DNA of 18,486 nucleotides from Clostridia bacterium (GTDB lineage: Bacteria; Bacillota; Clostridia; Oscillospirales; Acutalibacteraceae). Of the stretch, positions 1 through 8,200 are shown piece after piece. The stretch spans positions 1 through 18,486 of the forward strand of contig JAKSQR010000016.1 in NCBI GenBank assembly GCA_024404065.1, read 5' to 3'. The notes under the pieces are model-generated. The model saw only the letters and a program-made list of their open reading frames with translations. It made no database searches and was not told the DNA's origin. Position 1 is the stretch's first letter. Each line of letters starts with the position of its first letter. The translations under genes and the position numbers were made by a program.

Positions 1-35
1 CCTGCAGCGGAAGCACCTATAATAATATATTCCAT
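1..35 (-). CDS. FAD/NAD(P)-dependent oxidoreductase, N-terminus only (probable glutamate synthase electron-input subunit)
   Basis: Only the first 12 codons are inside the window. They read MEYIIIGASAAG, a beta strand followed by the glycine-rich turn typical of the N-terminal FAD-binding Rossmann fold of pyridine nucleotide-disulfide oxidoreductases. The ATG overlaps the stop of the upstream ferredoxin gene in a TAATG arrangement, so the two are very probably translationally coupled. By position it would be the NAD(P)H- or ferredoxin-linked flavoprotein that feeds electrons through the neighbouring ferredoxin to the FMN synthase subunit, the role GltD plays in bacterial glutamate synthase. 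The family call rests on very few residues plus context, and the exact electron donor cannot be read here. Confidence 0.7.
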   Translation of the reverse strand, partial: MEYIIIGASAA

Positions 36-472
36 TATTTTGCACCTCCATCCTCAGCATATACGAGAGCGCCGTTAGGGCAATTCTTTACGCAGGCAGG
101 CTCATCCCCACCGCAAAGGTCGCATTTAAGGGCGATTTCACCGGGGAGAATACAACCTACGGGGCAAACTGCAAGGCAGGTCATACAGCCTATGCACTTA
201 TCCTCATTTACAGATACAATACCTGTTTTGCTGTCCTTTGTCATTGCTCCTGTAATGCAGGCTTTTACACAGGCAGGGTCATCACAATGCCTGCAATTTA
301 CTGCAACGGAAACAAACTTATCGCCATATACTTTTACACGGTTTGAAACAGCCTTACCTGTTTCTTTATATGCCTTAACTATATCCTTACTCATTGAGTG
401 ATTGGTTTTACAGTAAACCTCACAAAGGCGGCAGTTAATGCATAATTCTTCTTTTGCAAATACTTTTTTCAT
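35..472 (-). CDS. Polyferredoxin-like electron-transfer protein, four [4Fe-4S] motifs (HycB/CooF/DmsB type)
   Basis: This 145-aa protein has four cysteine groups: C11-C14-C17-C21, C60-C63-C68-C72, C93-C96-C99-C103 (followed by Pro) and C117-C120-C127-C131. That spacing is typical of the iron-sulfur subunits of molybdoenzymes and hydrogenases (HycB, DmsB, CooF), which carry four [4Fe-4S] clusters. No signal peptide or membrane segment is visible, so it should be cytoplasmic. Its ATG lies 12 nt after the upstream FMN-subunit stop, with TAAGGAGG acting as overlapping stop and ribosome binding site, and its own stop overlaps the next ATG. Known: such proteins relay electrons between redox subunits. 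Inferred from position: it links the downstream flavoprotein to the glutamate synthase FMN subunit. Confidence 0.85.
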   Translation of the reverse strand: MKKVFAKEELCINCRLCEVYCKTNHSMSKDIVKAYKETGKAVSNRVKVYGDKFVSVAVNCRHCDDPACVKACITGAMTKDSKTGIVSVNEDKCIGCMTCLAVCPVGCILPGEIALKCDLCGGDEPACVKNCPNGALVYAEDGGAK

Positions 473-484
473 TATACTACCTCC

Positions 485-1987
485 TTATTCGCCGGCATGC
501 TTAATGCCAAGTATTTCAAGCTCTTTTTCGCTTAAACCAATGCCTCTGAGCATAAGTCTGTTACCACGAAGTGAATCAATGGAGTTAATACCCATACCGC
601 CCATAATTTCTTTGATTTCATGGGTCCATGCAGTAATAAGATTTATAACTCTCTTATGAGCAATTTCGGGGTTAAGCCTCTTTGTAAGCTCGGGTCTCTG
701 TGTTGCAATACCCCAGTTACATTTACCTGTGTTACAGGTGCCACACATATGGCAGCCCATAGCAATAAGGGGAGCGGAGGCAACATAGCAGGCATCTGCA
801 CCAAGGGCAATAGCCTTAACTATATCACTTGAGCATCTGAAGCTGCCTGCTGCAACAAGAGAAACTGTTGAGCGTATGCCTTCATCACGAAGTCGCTGGT
901 CTGCTGCTGCAAGGGCAAGCTCAATGGGAATACCTACATTATCACGTATTCTTGTTGGGGCAGCACCTGTGCCGCCTCTGAAACCGTCTATTACTATAAT
1001 ATCAGCACCTGCTCTTGCACAGCCTGAAGCAATAGCACTTACATTGTGTACGGCTGCAATCTTAACTGAAACAGGCTTTTTGTTATCTGTAAGCTGTTTT
1101 AAGCTCCATATAAGCTGGCGTAAGTCTTCAATAGAATAAATATCGTGATGAGGGGCAGGGGAAATAGCGTCAGAGCCCTCAGGAATCATACGGGCGTTAG
1201 AAACCTCTACATTAACCTTTTCACCGGGAAGGTGACCGCCGATACCTGGCTTTGCACCCTGACCAATTTTAATCTCAATACACTTTGAGTTTTTAAGGTA
1301 ATCCTTATGTACACCAAATCTACCTGATGCTACCTGAACTACTGCATAATCAGAAAGATTATATAAATCAGGATGAAGACCGCCTTCACCTGTATTAAAG
1401 AGTGTACCAAGCTCCTTAGCTGCCATAGCAAGTGATTTCTGAGCATTAAGTGAGATTGAACCAAAGCTCATTGCAGAGAACATAATAGGTGTTTCAATAA
1501 TAATCTGAGGGGGCATTTTTGTGGTAGTTTTGCCCTTTTTATCAGCCTCAAGCTTTTCAGGCTTTCTGCCGAGGATTGCTCTTGTTTCCATAGGCTCACG
1601 GAGGGGGTCAATGGAGGGGTTTGTTACCTGAGAAGCGTTGAGCAAAATGTGATCCCAATAAATAGGATAGGGCTTAGGTGTACCCATTGCAGAGAGCAGG
1701 GTAGAGCCGGTATTTGCCTGCCTGCAGATTTCCTGCTGATACTGTGGGGTCCAGTTTGCATTCTCGTTATAATCGCAAACATATTTTTCAATTCTTAAAG
1801 CGCCTGTGGGGCATAAATCCACACATCTGTGGCAGGCTACACAGGTATTTGAGTTGCAAAGTACAGTTTTGCCGTCATCATCAAAATAATGGCATTCATT
1901 GGAGCACTGACGCACACAGCAGCCACAGTTTACGCACTTGTCTTTATCTCTGATAACTGTGAATCTGCGGGGAATATAATTTATCAT
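485..1987 (-). CDS. gltB: Glutamate synthase, ferredoxin-fused FMN-binding synthase subunit
   Basis: This 500-aa protein has two parts. Residues about 10-70 form a two-cluster ferredoxin (C18, C21, C24, C28 and C49, C52, C55, C59 before Pro). Residues about 150-480 match the FMN-binding synthase domain of glutamate synthase (SAMSFGSIS, GEGGLHPD, GQGAKPGIGGHLPG, DGFRGGTGAAP). The [3Fe-4S] ligands of GltS are visible as C412-x5-C418-x4-C423, followed by WGIATQRPEL; Cys415 is extra. The canonical N-terminal amidotransferase and C-terminal GXGXG domains are absent, as in archaeal-type split glutamate synthases. It should convert 2-oxoglutarate plus channelled ammonia to glutamate using electrons from its iron-sulfur modules. 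The start ATG overlaps the stop of the amidotransferase gene (TAATG), implying coupled, equimolar synthesis. Confidence 0.93.
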   Translation of the reverse strand: MINYIPRRFTVIRDKDKCVNCGCCVRQCSNECHYFDDDGKTVLCNSNTCVACHRCVDLCPTGALRIEKYVCDYNENANWTPQYQQEICRQANTGSTLLSAMGTPKPYPIYWDHILLNASQVTNPSIDPLREPMETRAILGRKPEKLEADKKGKTTTKMPPQIIIETPIMFSAMSFGSISLNAQKSLAMAAKELGTLFNTGEGGLHPDLYNLSDYAVVQVASGRFGVHKDYLKNSKCIEIKIGQGAKPGIGGHLPGEKVNVEVSNARMIPEGSDAISPAPHHDIYSIEDLRQLIWSLKQLTDNKKPVSVKIAAVHNVSAIASGCARAGADIIVIDGFRGGTGAAPTRIRDNVGIPIELALAAADQRLRDEGIRSTVSLVAAGSFRCSSDIVKAIALGADACYVASAPLIAMGCHMCGTCNTGKCNWGIATQRPELTKRLNPEIAHKRVINLITAWTHEIKEIMGGMGINSIDSLRGNRLMLRGIGLSEKELEILGIKHAGE

Positions 1988-3087
1988 TATTCGTCAACCT
2001 CCTCTTCTATTTCAAGGGGAATAAATACAGGCTCTGCACCTGAAACTGACCATACCTTATCCGGGTCAGGGCATATAATTCTGATAGCAGATTCCTCTGA
2101 TGCAAAGTAGGCTCTGTCGCCCTTTATAGCTGCAGTAAGAGAACGAAGCTTAAGTCTGTCATTGATTGCTAACAGACCCTTATTTGAGCCGAGAATTACT
2201 GAGAAGGGACCATTTACAAGAGCGCCACTGTATATTGCTCTGAGGGTTGTGAAATACTCTTTCTTATCCTCAGGCATTCTGTCAATTTCGTCCCACTCGG
2301 GGGCAGTAAGTACATCAGCAGCTACCTCAATAGGCAGGTTGTGATGTCTTAAAAGATGGTCAAAGAGGTAGGTGATAACCTCAGTATCGGTCTGCATGGT
2401 GCAGATATAGCCAAACTGCTCAATGTATCTGCGGTTTGTATCGTAGCTTGAAATTTCACCATTATGTACTATTGACCAATCAAGTATGTTAAAAGGATGA
2501 GCGCCGCCCCACCAACCGGGAGTGTTTGTAGGGAAACGACCATGAGCAGTCCAAAGGTAGGCTTCATATCTGTCAAGCATATAAAATTCGCCTACATCTT
2601 CAGGGTAGCCAACAGCCTTAAAGCAGCCCATATTCTTACCTGATGAAAAGATGTATGCACCCTCAATGGAGTTGTTTACCTTAGTTACACACTGAGCTAC
2701 ATACTCATCCTCATCAAGCCTTGATGTTTTCATTCTTACTCTGTTTGCCTTACCAAAATATCTCCAGATATCAGGACCTAAATCAATGCTTGGTACAGGC
2801 TTTGTGGGTATTCTCTCTGCTACATCAATATTAAAATGCTTAAAGAGAAATTCCTCACAGGTTTTTCTTGCCTCTACGTTATCATAAAATACGTGGAAGG
2901 CATTTTCATCCTTATGGTCGGGGTAAATGCCATAAGCGGCAAAGCCACCGCCAAGACCATTGGATCTGTCGTGCATCAGAGAAATTGATTTGATAATCTC
3001 TGAGCCGTTGATTTTATTGCCTTTTTTGTCAATGATAGCTGCTATCGCACAGCCAGATGGAATTCTTATCTGTCCTTCTTTTAACAT
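1987..3087 (-). CDS. Glutamate synthase, class II glutamine amidotransferase subunit
   Basis: This protein of about 366 aa corresponds to the N-terminal glutaminase domain of GltB as a separate subunit. The likely nucleophile is Cys13 in IPSGCAIAAIID, so a 12-residue leader would have to be removed if it works as an N-terminal-nucleophile enzyme. Other family motifs are GRFPTNTPGWWGGAHPF, the HNGEISSYDTN loop and QTDTEV. It should hydrolyse glutamine and deliver ammonia to the FMN subunit encoded next. The reading frame extends upstream to a GTG at 3117, but I chose the ATG at 3087 because GGAGAGGTG lies directly in front of it and the GTG has no ribosome binding site. A 12-bp hairpin separates it from amt. 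Confidence 0.9.
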   Translation of the reverse strand: MLKEGQIRIPSGCAIAAIIDKKGNKINGSEIIKSISLMHDRSNGLGGGFAAYGIYPDHKDENAFHVFYDNVEARKTCEEFLFKHFNIDVAERIPTKPVPSIDLGPDIWRYFGKANRVRMKTSRLDEDEYVAQCVTKVNNSIEGAYIFSSGKNMGCFKAVGYPEDVGEFYMLDRYEAYLWTAHGRFPTNTPGWWGGAHPFNILDWSIVHNGEISSYDTNRRYIEQFGYICTMQTDTEVITYLFDHLLRHHNLPIEVAADVLTAPEWDEIDRMPEDKKEYFTTLRAIYSGALVNGPFSVILGSNKGLLAINDRLKLRSLTAAIKGDRAYFASEESAIRIICPDPDKVWSVSGAEPVFIPLEIEEEVDE

Positions 3088-3113
3088 AAGCACCTCTCCA
3101 TATATGCCAATAT

Positions 3114-3143
3114 GCACGCCGATATTTTTACATATCAGCGTGC
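3114..3143 (-). other. Intercistronic hairpin between amt-PII and the glutamate synthase genes
   Basis: On the minus strand, 12 nt at 3143-3132 (GCACGCTGATAT) pair with 12 nt at 3125-3114 across a 6-nt loop (GTAAAA), with one G-T pair. The sequence after it is not a T run, so it is not a standard intrinsic terminator. Inference: it may stabilise the 3' end of the amt message or mark a processing site that lets amt and the glutamate synthase genes accumulate differently. Confidence 0.6.
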
Positions 3144-3160
3144 TTTATAAATGATATTTA

Positions 3161-4882
3161 TCAGTCTTCGTCTATGCCCTGAAGTGCATCATAGCCGTGC
3201 TCACCGGTACGAACCTTAATAACATCTTCAACATCATAAACAAAGATTTTACCGTCGCCAAGCTCACCGGTGTAAAGTACCTTTCTTGCAGTTTCAATAA
3301 CTGTCTTAACGGGTACTTCAGAAACAACAACCTCAAGCTTAATCTTTGAGTGGAGGTTCATTTCCTCAACCTCAACACCACGGTACTTTCTTACGTGACC
3401 CTTCTGAACACCGCAGCCCATAACGTTTGTAACTGTCATACCGGTTACACCGATTGCATTCATAGCTTCCTTAAGGTCATCAAACTTTGCAGGGTTGAAA
3501 ATCATAACAACCTTTGAAAGTGTAGCATCTGTCTTTGTTGTAAAGGTTTCAACGGGAACTGCCTTTTCAACTGAAGCAGCAGGAACAGAAGCTGTCTTGT
3601 GGCTTGCGATAAGTACATTTGAGGGAACGAAGTCTGCATAAGCTGAGGGAAGGTTGTGCTCAGTAGCATCAAGACCCTTGATTTCTTCCTCCTGACTTAC
3701 ACGAAGGCCGTTAGTCTTCTTGATGATAAAGAATGTAATTACCATAAGAACTGCTGCCCATGCTGCAACTGAAGCAAAGCCTACAAGCTGAATGCCAAGC
3801 TGCTTAAAGCCACCGCCATAGAAAAGACCCTTGCCAACGCCGTCATAACCTGTTGAGAAAAGACCTACTGCGATTGTACCCCATATACCGTTTGCCATGT
3901 GTACACCAACTGCACCAACGGGGTCATCAATGTGAGCCTTCTTATCAAGTACTTCTACTACAAATACTACAAGGAAACCTGCAACAAGGCCGATAATCAT
4001 TGAGCCAAGAGCATCTACGCAGTCACAAGGTGCTGTAATTGCTACAAGGCCTGCAAGTGAAGCGTTAAGGCTCATTGAAACGTCGGGCTTGCCATCCTTA
4101 ATCCAGGTGAAGATCATGGTTGTGCAGGTTGCTACTGCAGGAGCCATTGTTGTGGTAAGGAATATAGAAGCGAGTGTATCTGTGTCAGTTGCGGCTGCAC
4201 CATTGAAGCCGTACCAACCAAACCAAAGAATGAATACACCAAGTGCGCCAAGTGTAAGTGAGTGACCGGGGATAGCCTTTACTTTTACTTTGCCATCCTT
4301 ACCCTTAACATATTTACCAATACGGGGTCCAAGCATCCATGCACCGATAAGAGCTGCAATACCACCAACCATGTGAATAGCTGTTGAGCCTGCGTAGTCG
4401 TGGAAGCCCATCTTTGCAAGCCAGCCGTTTGAGTTCCAGATCCAGCCTGCTTCAATAGGATAAACAAAAGCAGAAATTACTGCTGAGTAAATACAATAGG
4501 ATGAAAACTTTGTTCTCTCTGCCATAGCACCTGAAACGATTGTTGCAGCAGTTGCACAGAAAACAAGGTTAAATACGAAGTTTGACCAGTCACCCATAGA
4601 CTGGAAGTAGCTTGTGAAAAATTTAACATTGGGAACACCGAAAAGACCACCTATATAGTGCTCACCAAACATAAGACCGTAACCTAAAATGATGAAAACA
4701 ACAGCACCAATGCAGAAGTCCATCAGGTTTTTCATAATGATGTTACCTGCATTCTTTGCTCTGGTAAAACCTGTTTCTACCATTGCAAAGCCACACTGCA
4801 TAAAGAATACCAGTGCTGCGCCTATAAGGAACCATACTCCAAACAGGCTTTCGTTCATTGTTGCTAAAATTGAATCTGCCAT
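3161..4882 (-). CDS. amt: Ammonium transporter with fused C-terminal PII signalling domain
   Basis: This 573-aa membrane protein has an Amt/AmtB channel (about residues 10-410). Strongly hydrophobic segments alternate with loops, and the twin pore histidines are His170 (STAIHMVGG) and His328 (GAVGVHMANGIWG). A linker rich in Ala, Val, Ser and Thr (about 415-452) leads into a complete PII (GlnB/GlnK) domain at 454-567, with NPAKFDDLKEA, GMTV, QKGH, the T-loop YRGVEVEE and TGELGDGKIFV. Free GlnK normally plugs AmtB reversibly; here plug and channel are one chain. The position equivalent to the uridylylated Tyr51 of E. coli GlnB is Val505, so classical GlnD control is unlikely, while ATP/ADP/2-oxoglutarate sensing residues look largely kept. 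The start has GAGGAGG 8 nt upstream. It is transcribed from its own promoter behind an attenuator-like leader. Confidence 0.95.
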   Translation of the reverse strand: MADSILATMNESLFGVWFLIGAALVFFMQCGFAMVETGFTRAKNAGNIIMKNLMDFCIGAVVFIILGYGLMFGEHYIGGLFGVPNVKFFTSYFQSMGDWSNFVFNLVFCATAATIVSGAMAERTKFSSYCIYSAVISAFVYPIEAGWIWNSNGWLAKMGFHDYAGSTAIHMVGGIAALIGAWMLGPRIGKYVKGKDGKVKVKAIPGHSLTLGALGVFILWFGWYGFNGAAATDTDTLASIFLTTTMAPAVATCTTMIFTWIKDGKPDVSMSLNASLAGLVAITAPCDCVDALGSMIIGLVAGFLVVFVVEVLDKKAHIDDPVGAVGVHMANGIWGTIAVGLFSTGYDGVGKGLFYGGGFKQLGIQLVGFASVAAWAAVLMVITFFIIKKTNGLRVSQEEEIKGLDATEHNLPSAYADFVPSNVLIASHKTASVPAASVEKAVPVETFTTKTDATLSKVVMIFNPAKFDDLKEAMNAIGVTGMTVTNVMGCGVQKGHVRKYRGVEVEEMNLHSKIKLEVVVSEVPVKTVIETARKVLYTGELGDGKIFVYDVEDVIKVRTGEHGYDALQGIDED

Positions 4883-4918
4883 AATTTAACCTCCTCTAAA
4901 TTTTTATGTAGAATCAAT

Positions 4919-4954
4919 AAAAAAAGAGTATGGCTCACCAAATAAACCATACTC
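4919..4954 (-). terminator. Intrinsic terminator inside the amt leader (attenuator candidate)
   Basis: On the minus strand GAGTATGG (4954-4947) pairs perfectly with CCATACTC (4933-4926) across a 13-nt loop and is followed by seven T (4925-4919). It stands between the promoter at 5106-5078 and the amt ribosome binding site, about 37 nt before the ATG, so RNA polymerase must read through it to express amt. That position indicates regulated premature termination rather than the end of an upstream operon, which has its own terminator at 5179-5209. Confidence 0.85.
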
Positions 4955-5071
4955 CATTGCATGCAGAAAATAAAATAACAGACCCTTTCTGAAGAGCCCT
5001 GAAAGTAATAAAAATTACCTTATAAAACGTAAAAGGGCGCTCAACATTACTGTTGAACGCCTTTGTTCTAT
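4919..5071 (-). promoter_or_regulatory. amt leader RNA, candidate attenuator sharing elements with the glnN leader
   Basis: The leader starts near 5071. P1 is an 11-bp hairpin at 5061-5036 (GGCGTTCAACA, loop GTAA, TGTTGAGCGCC). It is followed by CTTTTACGTTTTATAAGG (5035-5018), which closely matches the glnN leader at the same place. Next come an 8-bp AU hairpin (AAGGTAAT/ATTACTTT) and a small hairpin around TCAGGGCTCTTCAGA, then the terminator at 4954-4919. The effector, and what acts as antiterminator, cannot be seen. I did not find A-N-N-G hexaloops of the ANTAR type or T-box elements. The call as a regulatory leader is firm; the mechanism is inference. Confidence 0.65.
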
Positions 5072-5077
5072 GTGCTG

Positions 5078-5106
5078 ATTATACAGCCCATTTTTACCTA
5101 TGTCAA
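5078..5106 (-). promoter_or_regulatory. amt promoter, full sigma-A consensus
   Basis: TTGACA at 5106-5101 and TATAAT at 5083-5078 are separated by exactly 17 bp, a perfect consensus on the minus strand, with a probable +1 at A5071. Such a strong promoter followed by a leader terminator fits control by premature termination more than control by activator recruitment. Confidence 0.9.
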
Positions 5107-5162
5107 TACGTTAAATTATTTTTGGGGATATGTATAAAATAAACTAAAAGCAATATGAATGT

Positions 5163-5178
5163 TTGTTAAATATAACAA
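5163..5178. repeat. Short inverted repeat upstream of the amt promoter
   Basis: TTGTTA and TAACAA form 6-bp arms around a 4-bp AT spacer, between the carB terminator and the amt promoter, about 57 bp before the -35 box. It could be a protein site, but in AT-rich intergenic DNA a match of this size may be chance. Confidence 0.3.
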
Positions 5179-5209
5179 CAAAAAGCAGGTGTAAAAACTA
5201 CACCTGCTT
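5179..5209 (-). terminator. Intrinsic terminator of the glnN-carB operon
   Basis: Immediately after the carB stop, AAGCAGGTGT (5209-5200) pairs with ACACCTGCTT (5192-5183) across a 7-nt loop, running into TTTTTG. The 10-bp stem with 5 G-C pairs and its T tract is a textbook rho-independent terminator, and it separates the glutamine operon from the amt promoter downstream. Confidence 0.92.
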
Positions 5210-5214
5210 AAGCT

Positions 5215-8200
5215 TTAGTCTTCAGTTATAGTAGCAATGCTGATGGTAACTTCTTCAAGTACATCAAGCAGAACCTTAACTGTATCAAGGCTTGTAAACA
5301 TGGATACATTATTCTGGGTTGCGCATCTTCTGATTGCTACACCATCCTCATAGTGTATACCACTCATAATTGCTCTTGTATTTATTACGTAGCTTACAAA
5401 GCCACTCTTTATTGCCTCAAGTACATCCTCGCTGCCTTCGCTGGGTTTATATCTTCTTCTGCAGCGGATACCATGAGATTTAAGGTAATCTACTGTAAGA
5501 CCTGTTGCTTCAATATTAAAGCCCATGTCGTAAAATCTCTTAACAAGAGGGAAGCCTTCCTCTTTATCCTCATCAGCAAGTGTTACAAGTACTGTGCCGT
5601 AGTTTTTAAGAGTCATACCTGAAGCGGTAAGTGCCTTAAACATTGCTCTGTGAAGCTTATGGTCATAGCCGATTGCTTCGCCTGTTGATTTCATTTCAGG
5701 TGAAAGGTAGCTATCCATACCACGAAGCTTTGAGAATGAGAATGCGGGTACCTTTACGCACCATCTTTCCTTTTCTTCAGCATAAAGCACATCAATGCCC
5801 TGCTCCTTAAGTGACTTGCCAAGCATACAGAGTGTGGCAATATCAGCAAGTGAATAGCCTGTTGACTTTGAAAGGAATGGAACTGTACGTGATGAACGGG
5901 GGTTTACCTCTATGATGTAAACATTCTCATCGTTATCACAGATAAACTGAATGTTGTAAAGGCCTATAATGCCTATGCCAAGACCAAGCTTCTGTGTGTA
6001 GTCAAGTATAGTCTCTTTAACCTTATCTGAAACAGAGTAGGGGGGATATACGCTTATAGAGTCGCCTGAGTGAACGCCTGTTCTTTCAACAAGCTCCATA
6101 ATGCCGGGTACAAATACATCCTTGCCGTCGCAGACTGCATCTACCTCAAGCTCTTTACCTCTTATGTATTTATCAACAAGTACGGGTCTGTCCTCGTCAA
6201 TTTCAACAGCAGTTTTAAGGTAATGTCTTAAATCTTCCTCTTTAGCAACTATCTGCATTGCACGACCACCAAGAACGAAGGAAGGTCTTACAAGTACGGG
6301 GTAGCCGATATCTGCAGCAGCCTTTACACCATCCTCGATGTTTGTAACTGCCATACCCTTAGGCTGAGGAATATCAAGCTCCTTAAGAAGCTTTTCAAAG
6401 GCATCTCTGTTTTCTGCTCTTTCAATAGCGTCACAGTCTGTGCCTATAATCTTAACACCGTGGTCTTTAAGGGGCTCAGCAAGGTTAATTGCTGTCTGAC
6501 CGCCTAAGGTAACTACAACACCATCAGGCTTTTCAAGGTTAATAACATTCATTACATCTTCAACTGTAAGGGGCTCAAAGTAGAGCTTATCAGAGCAGGT
6601 GTAATCTGTAGAAACGGTTTCGGGGTTATTATTTATAATAATAGCCTCATAGCCTGCAGCTTTAATGGTCTGTACTGCGTGTACGGTGGAGTAGTCAAAC
6701 TCAACGCCCTGACCTATACGGATAGGACCTGAGCCGAGTACTACAACCTTTTGCTTATCAGAGCAGAAGGATTCATTTTCGCTTTCGTAGGTTGAATAGT
6801 AGTAGGGAACATAGCTGTCAAACTCAGATGCACAGGTATCTATCATCTTGTATTTAGGTGCAATGCTCTCCTTTAATCTCATCTCATAGATTGTTCTTTC
6901 TGTAGTATCCCACAGCTTTGCAATCTCTTTATCTGAGAAGCCCATCTTCTTTGCTTCCTTAAGATATTCAATATCATTTACGTTAAAGCAAAGGTCAATT
7001 TCCATATTGATAATATTTGTAATCTTGCGAAGGAAGATATTATCAATACCTGTTACGTTGTGAATTTCATCTATTAAGTCTTTATCTCTTCTTATAAGCT
7101 CTGCAATAGCATAAATTCTGTCATCAGTGCCTATTGCAATGTATTTAAGAAGCTCTTCAGTAGGAGTTTCGCTGAATTTCTCCATATAAAGGTGGTAGCA
7201 GCCAATTTCAAGTGAGCGTACTGCCTTAAGAAGGCTTTCCTCCATTGTACGACCAATGCTCATACATTCGCCTGTTGCCTTCATCTGAGTGCTGAGGGAG
7301 TTATTAGCATCAGCAAATTTATCAAAGGGGAAACGGGGCATCTTGGTAACTACATAGTCAAGTGCAGGCTCAAAGGATGCGGGAGTATTTGCAAGCATAA
7401 TCTCCTCAAGGTGCATACCTACACCGATTTTTGCACTTACTCTTGCAATGGGGTAGCCTGAAGCCTTTGATGCAAGGGCTGATGAACGTGAAACTCTGGG
7501 GTTAACCTCAATAAGATAATACTGGAAGCTTTCAGGGTCAAGGGCAAACTGTACATTACAACCGCCTTCAATCTTGAGCGCTCTGATTATCTTAAGAGCT
7601 GATGAACGAAGCATGTGATACTCTTTGTTGGTAAGTGTCTGTGAGGGGCACACAACAATAGAGTCACCTGTGTGTATACCAACAGGGTCAAGGTTTTCCA
7701 TATTACAGATAGTAATAGCGGTATCATTCTTATCACGCATTACTTCGTATTCAATTTCTTTATAACCCTTAACACTCTTTTCAATAAGCACCTGACTTAC
7801 GGGGGAGAGTGCAATAGCATTCTTTATAATCTCTGCAAATTCCTCTTTGTTATCTGCAAAGCCGCCACCTGTGCCACCAAGGGTAAAGGCAGGTCTTAAA
7901 ACAACGGGGTAGCCGATTTCTTCAGCAGCAGCAAAGCCCTCTTCAATAGAGTTTACTATAATGCTGGGAAGTACAGGCTCACCGATTGATTCGCACATCT
8001 GCTTGAATAAATCTCTGTCCTCAGCCTTTTCAATACTTTCACTGCTTGTGCCAAGAAGCTCAACATTACATTCTTTAAGAACGCCCTTCTTCTCAAGGCG
8101 CATTGCAAGGTTTAAGCCTGTCTGTCCGCCGATACCGGGAAGGATAGCATCAGGTCTTTCTTTTCTGATAATTTTTGCAAGGTATTCAAGAGTAAGGGGC

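Noticed and set aside
3088..3117. Ten-residue N-terminal extension of the amidotransferase subunit from GTG 3117
   Set aside because: No ribosome binding site before the GTG, and part of the extension lies in the intercistronic hairpin; GGAGAGG directly precedes ATG 3087.
4919..5071. T-box or known glutamine riboswitch
   Set aside because: No T-box AGGGTGG-type sequence and no match that I recognise to the glnA or downstream-peptide motif cores.
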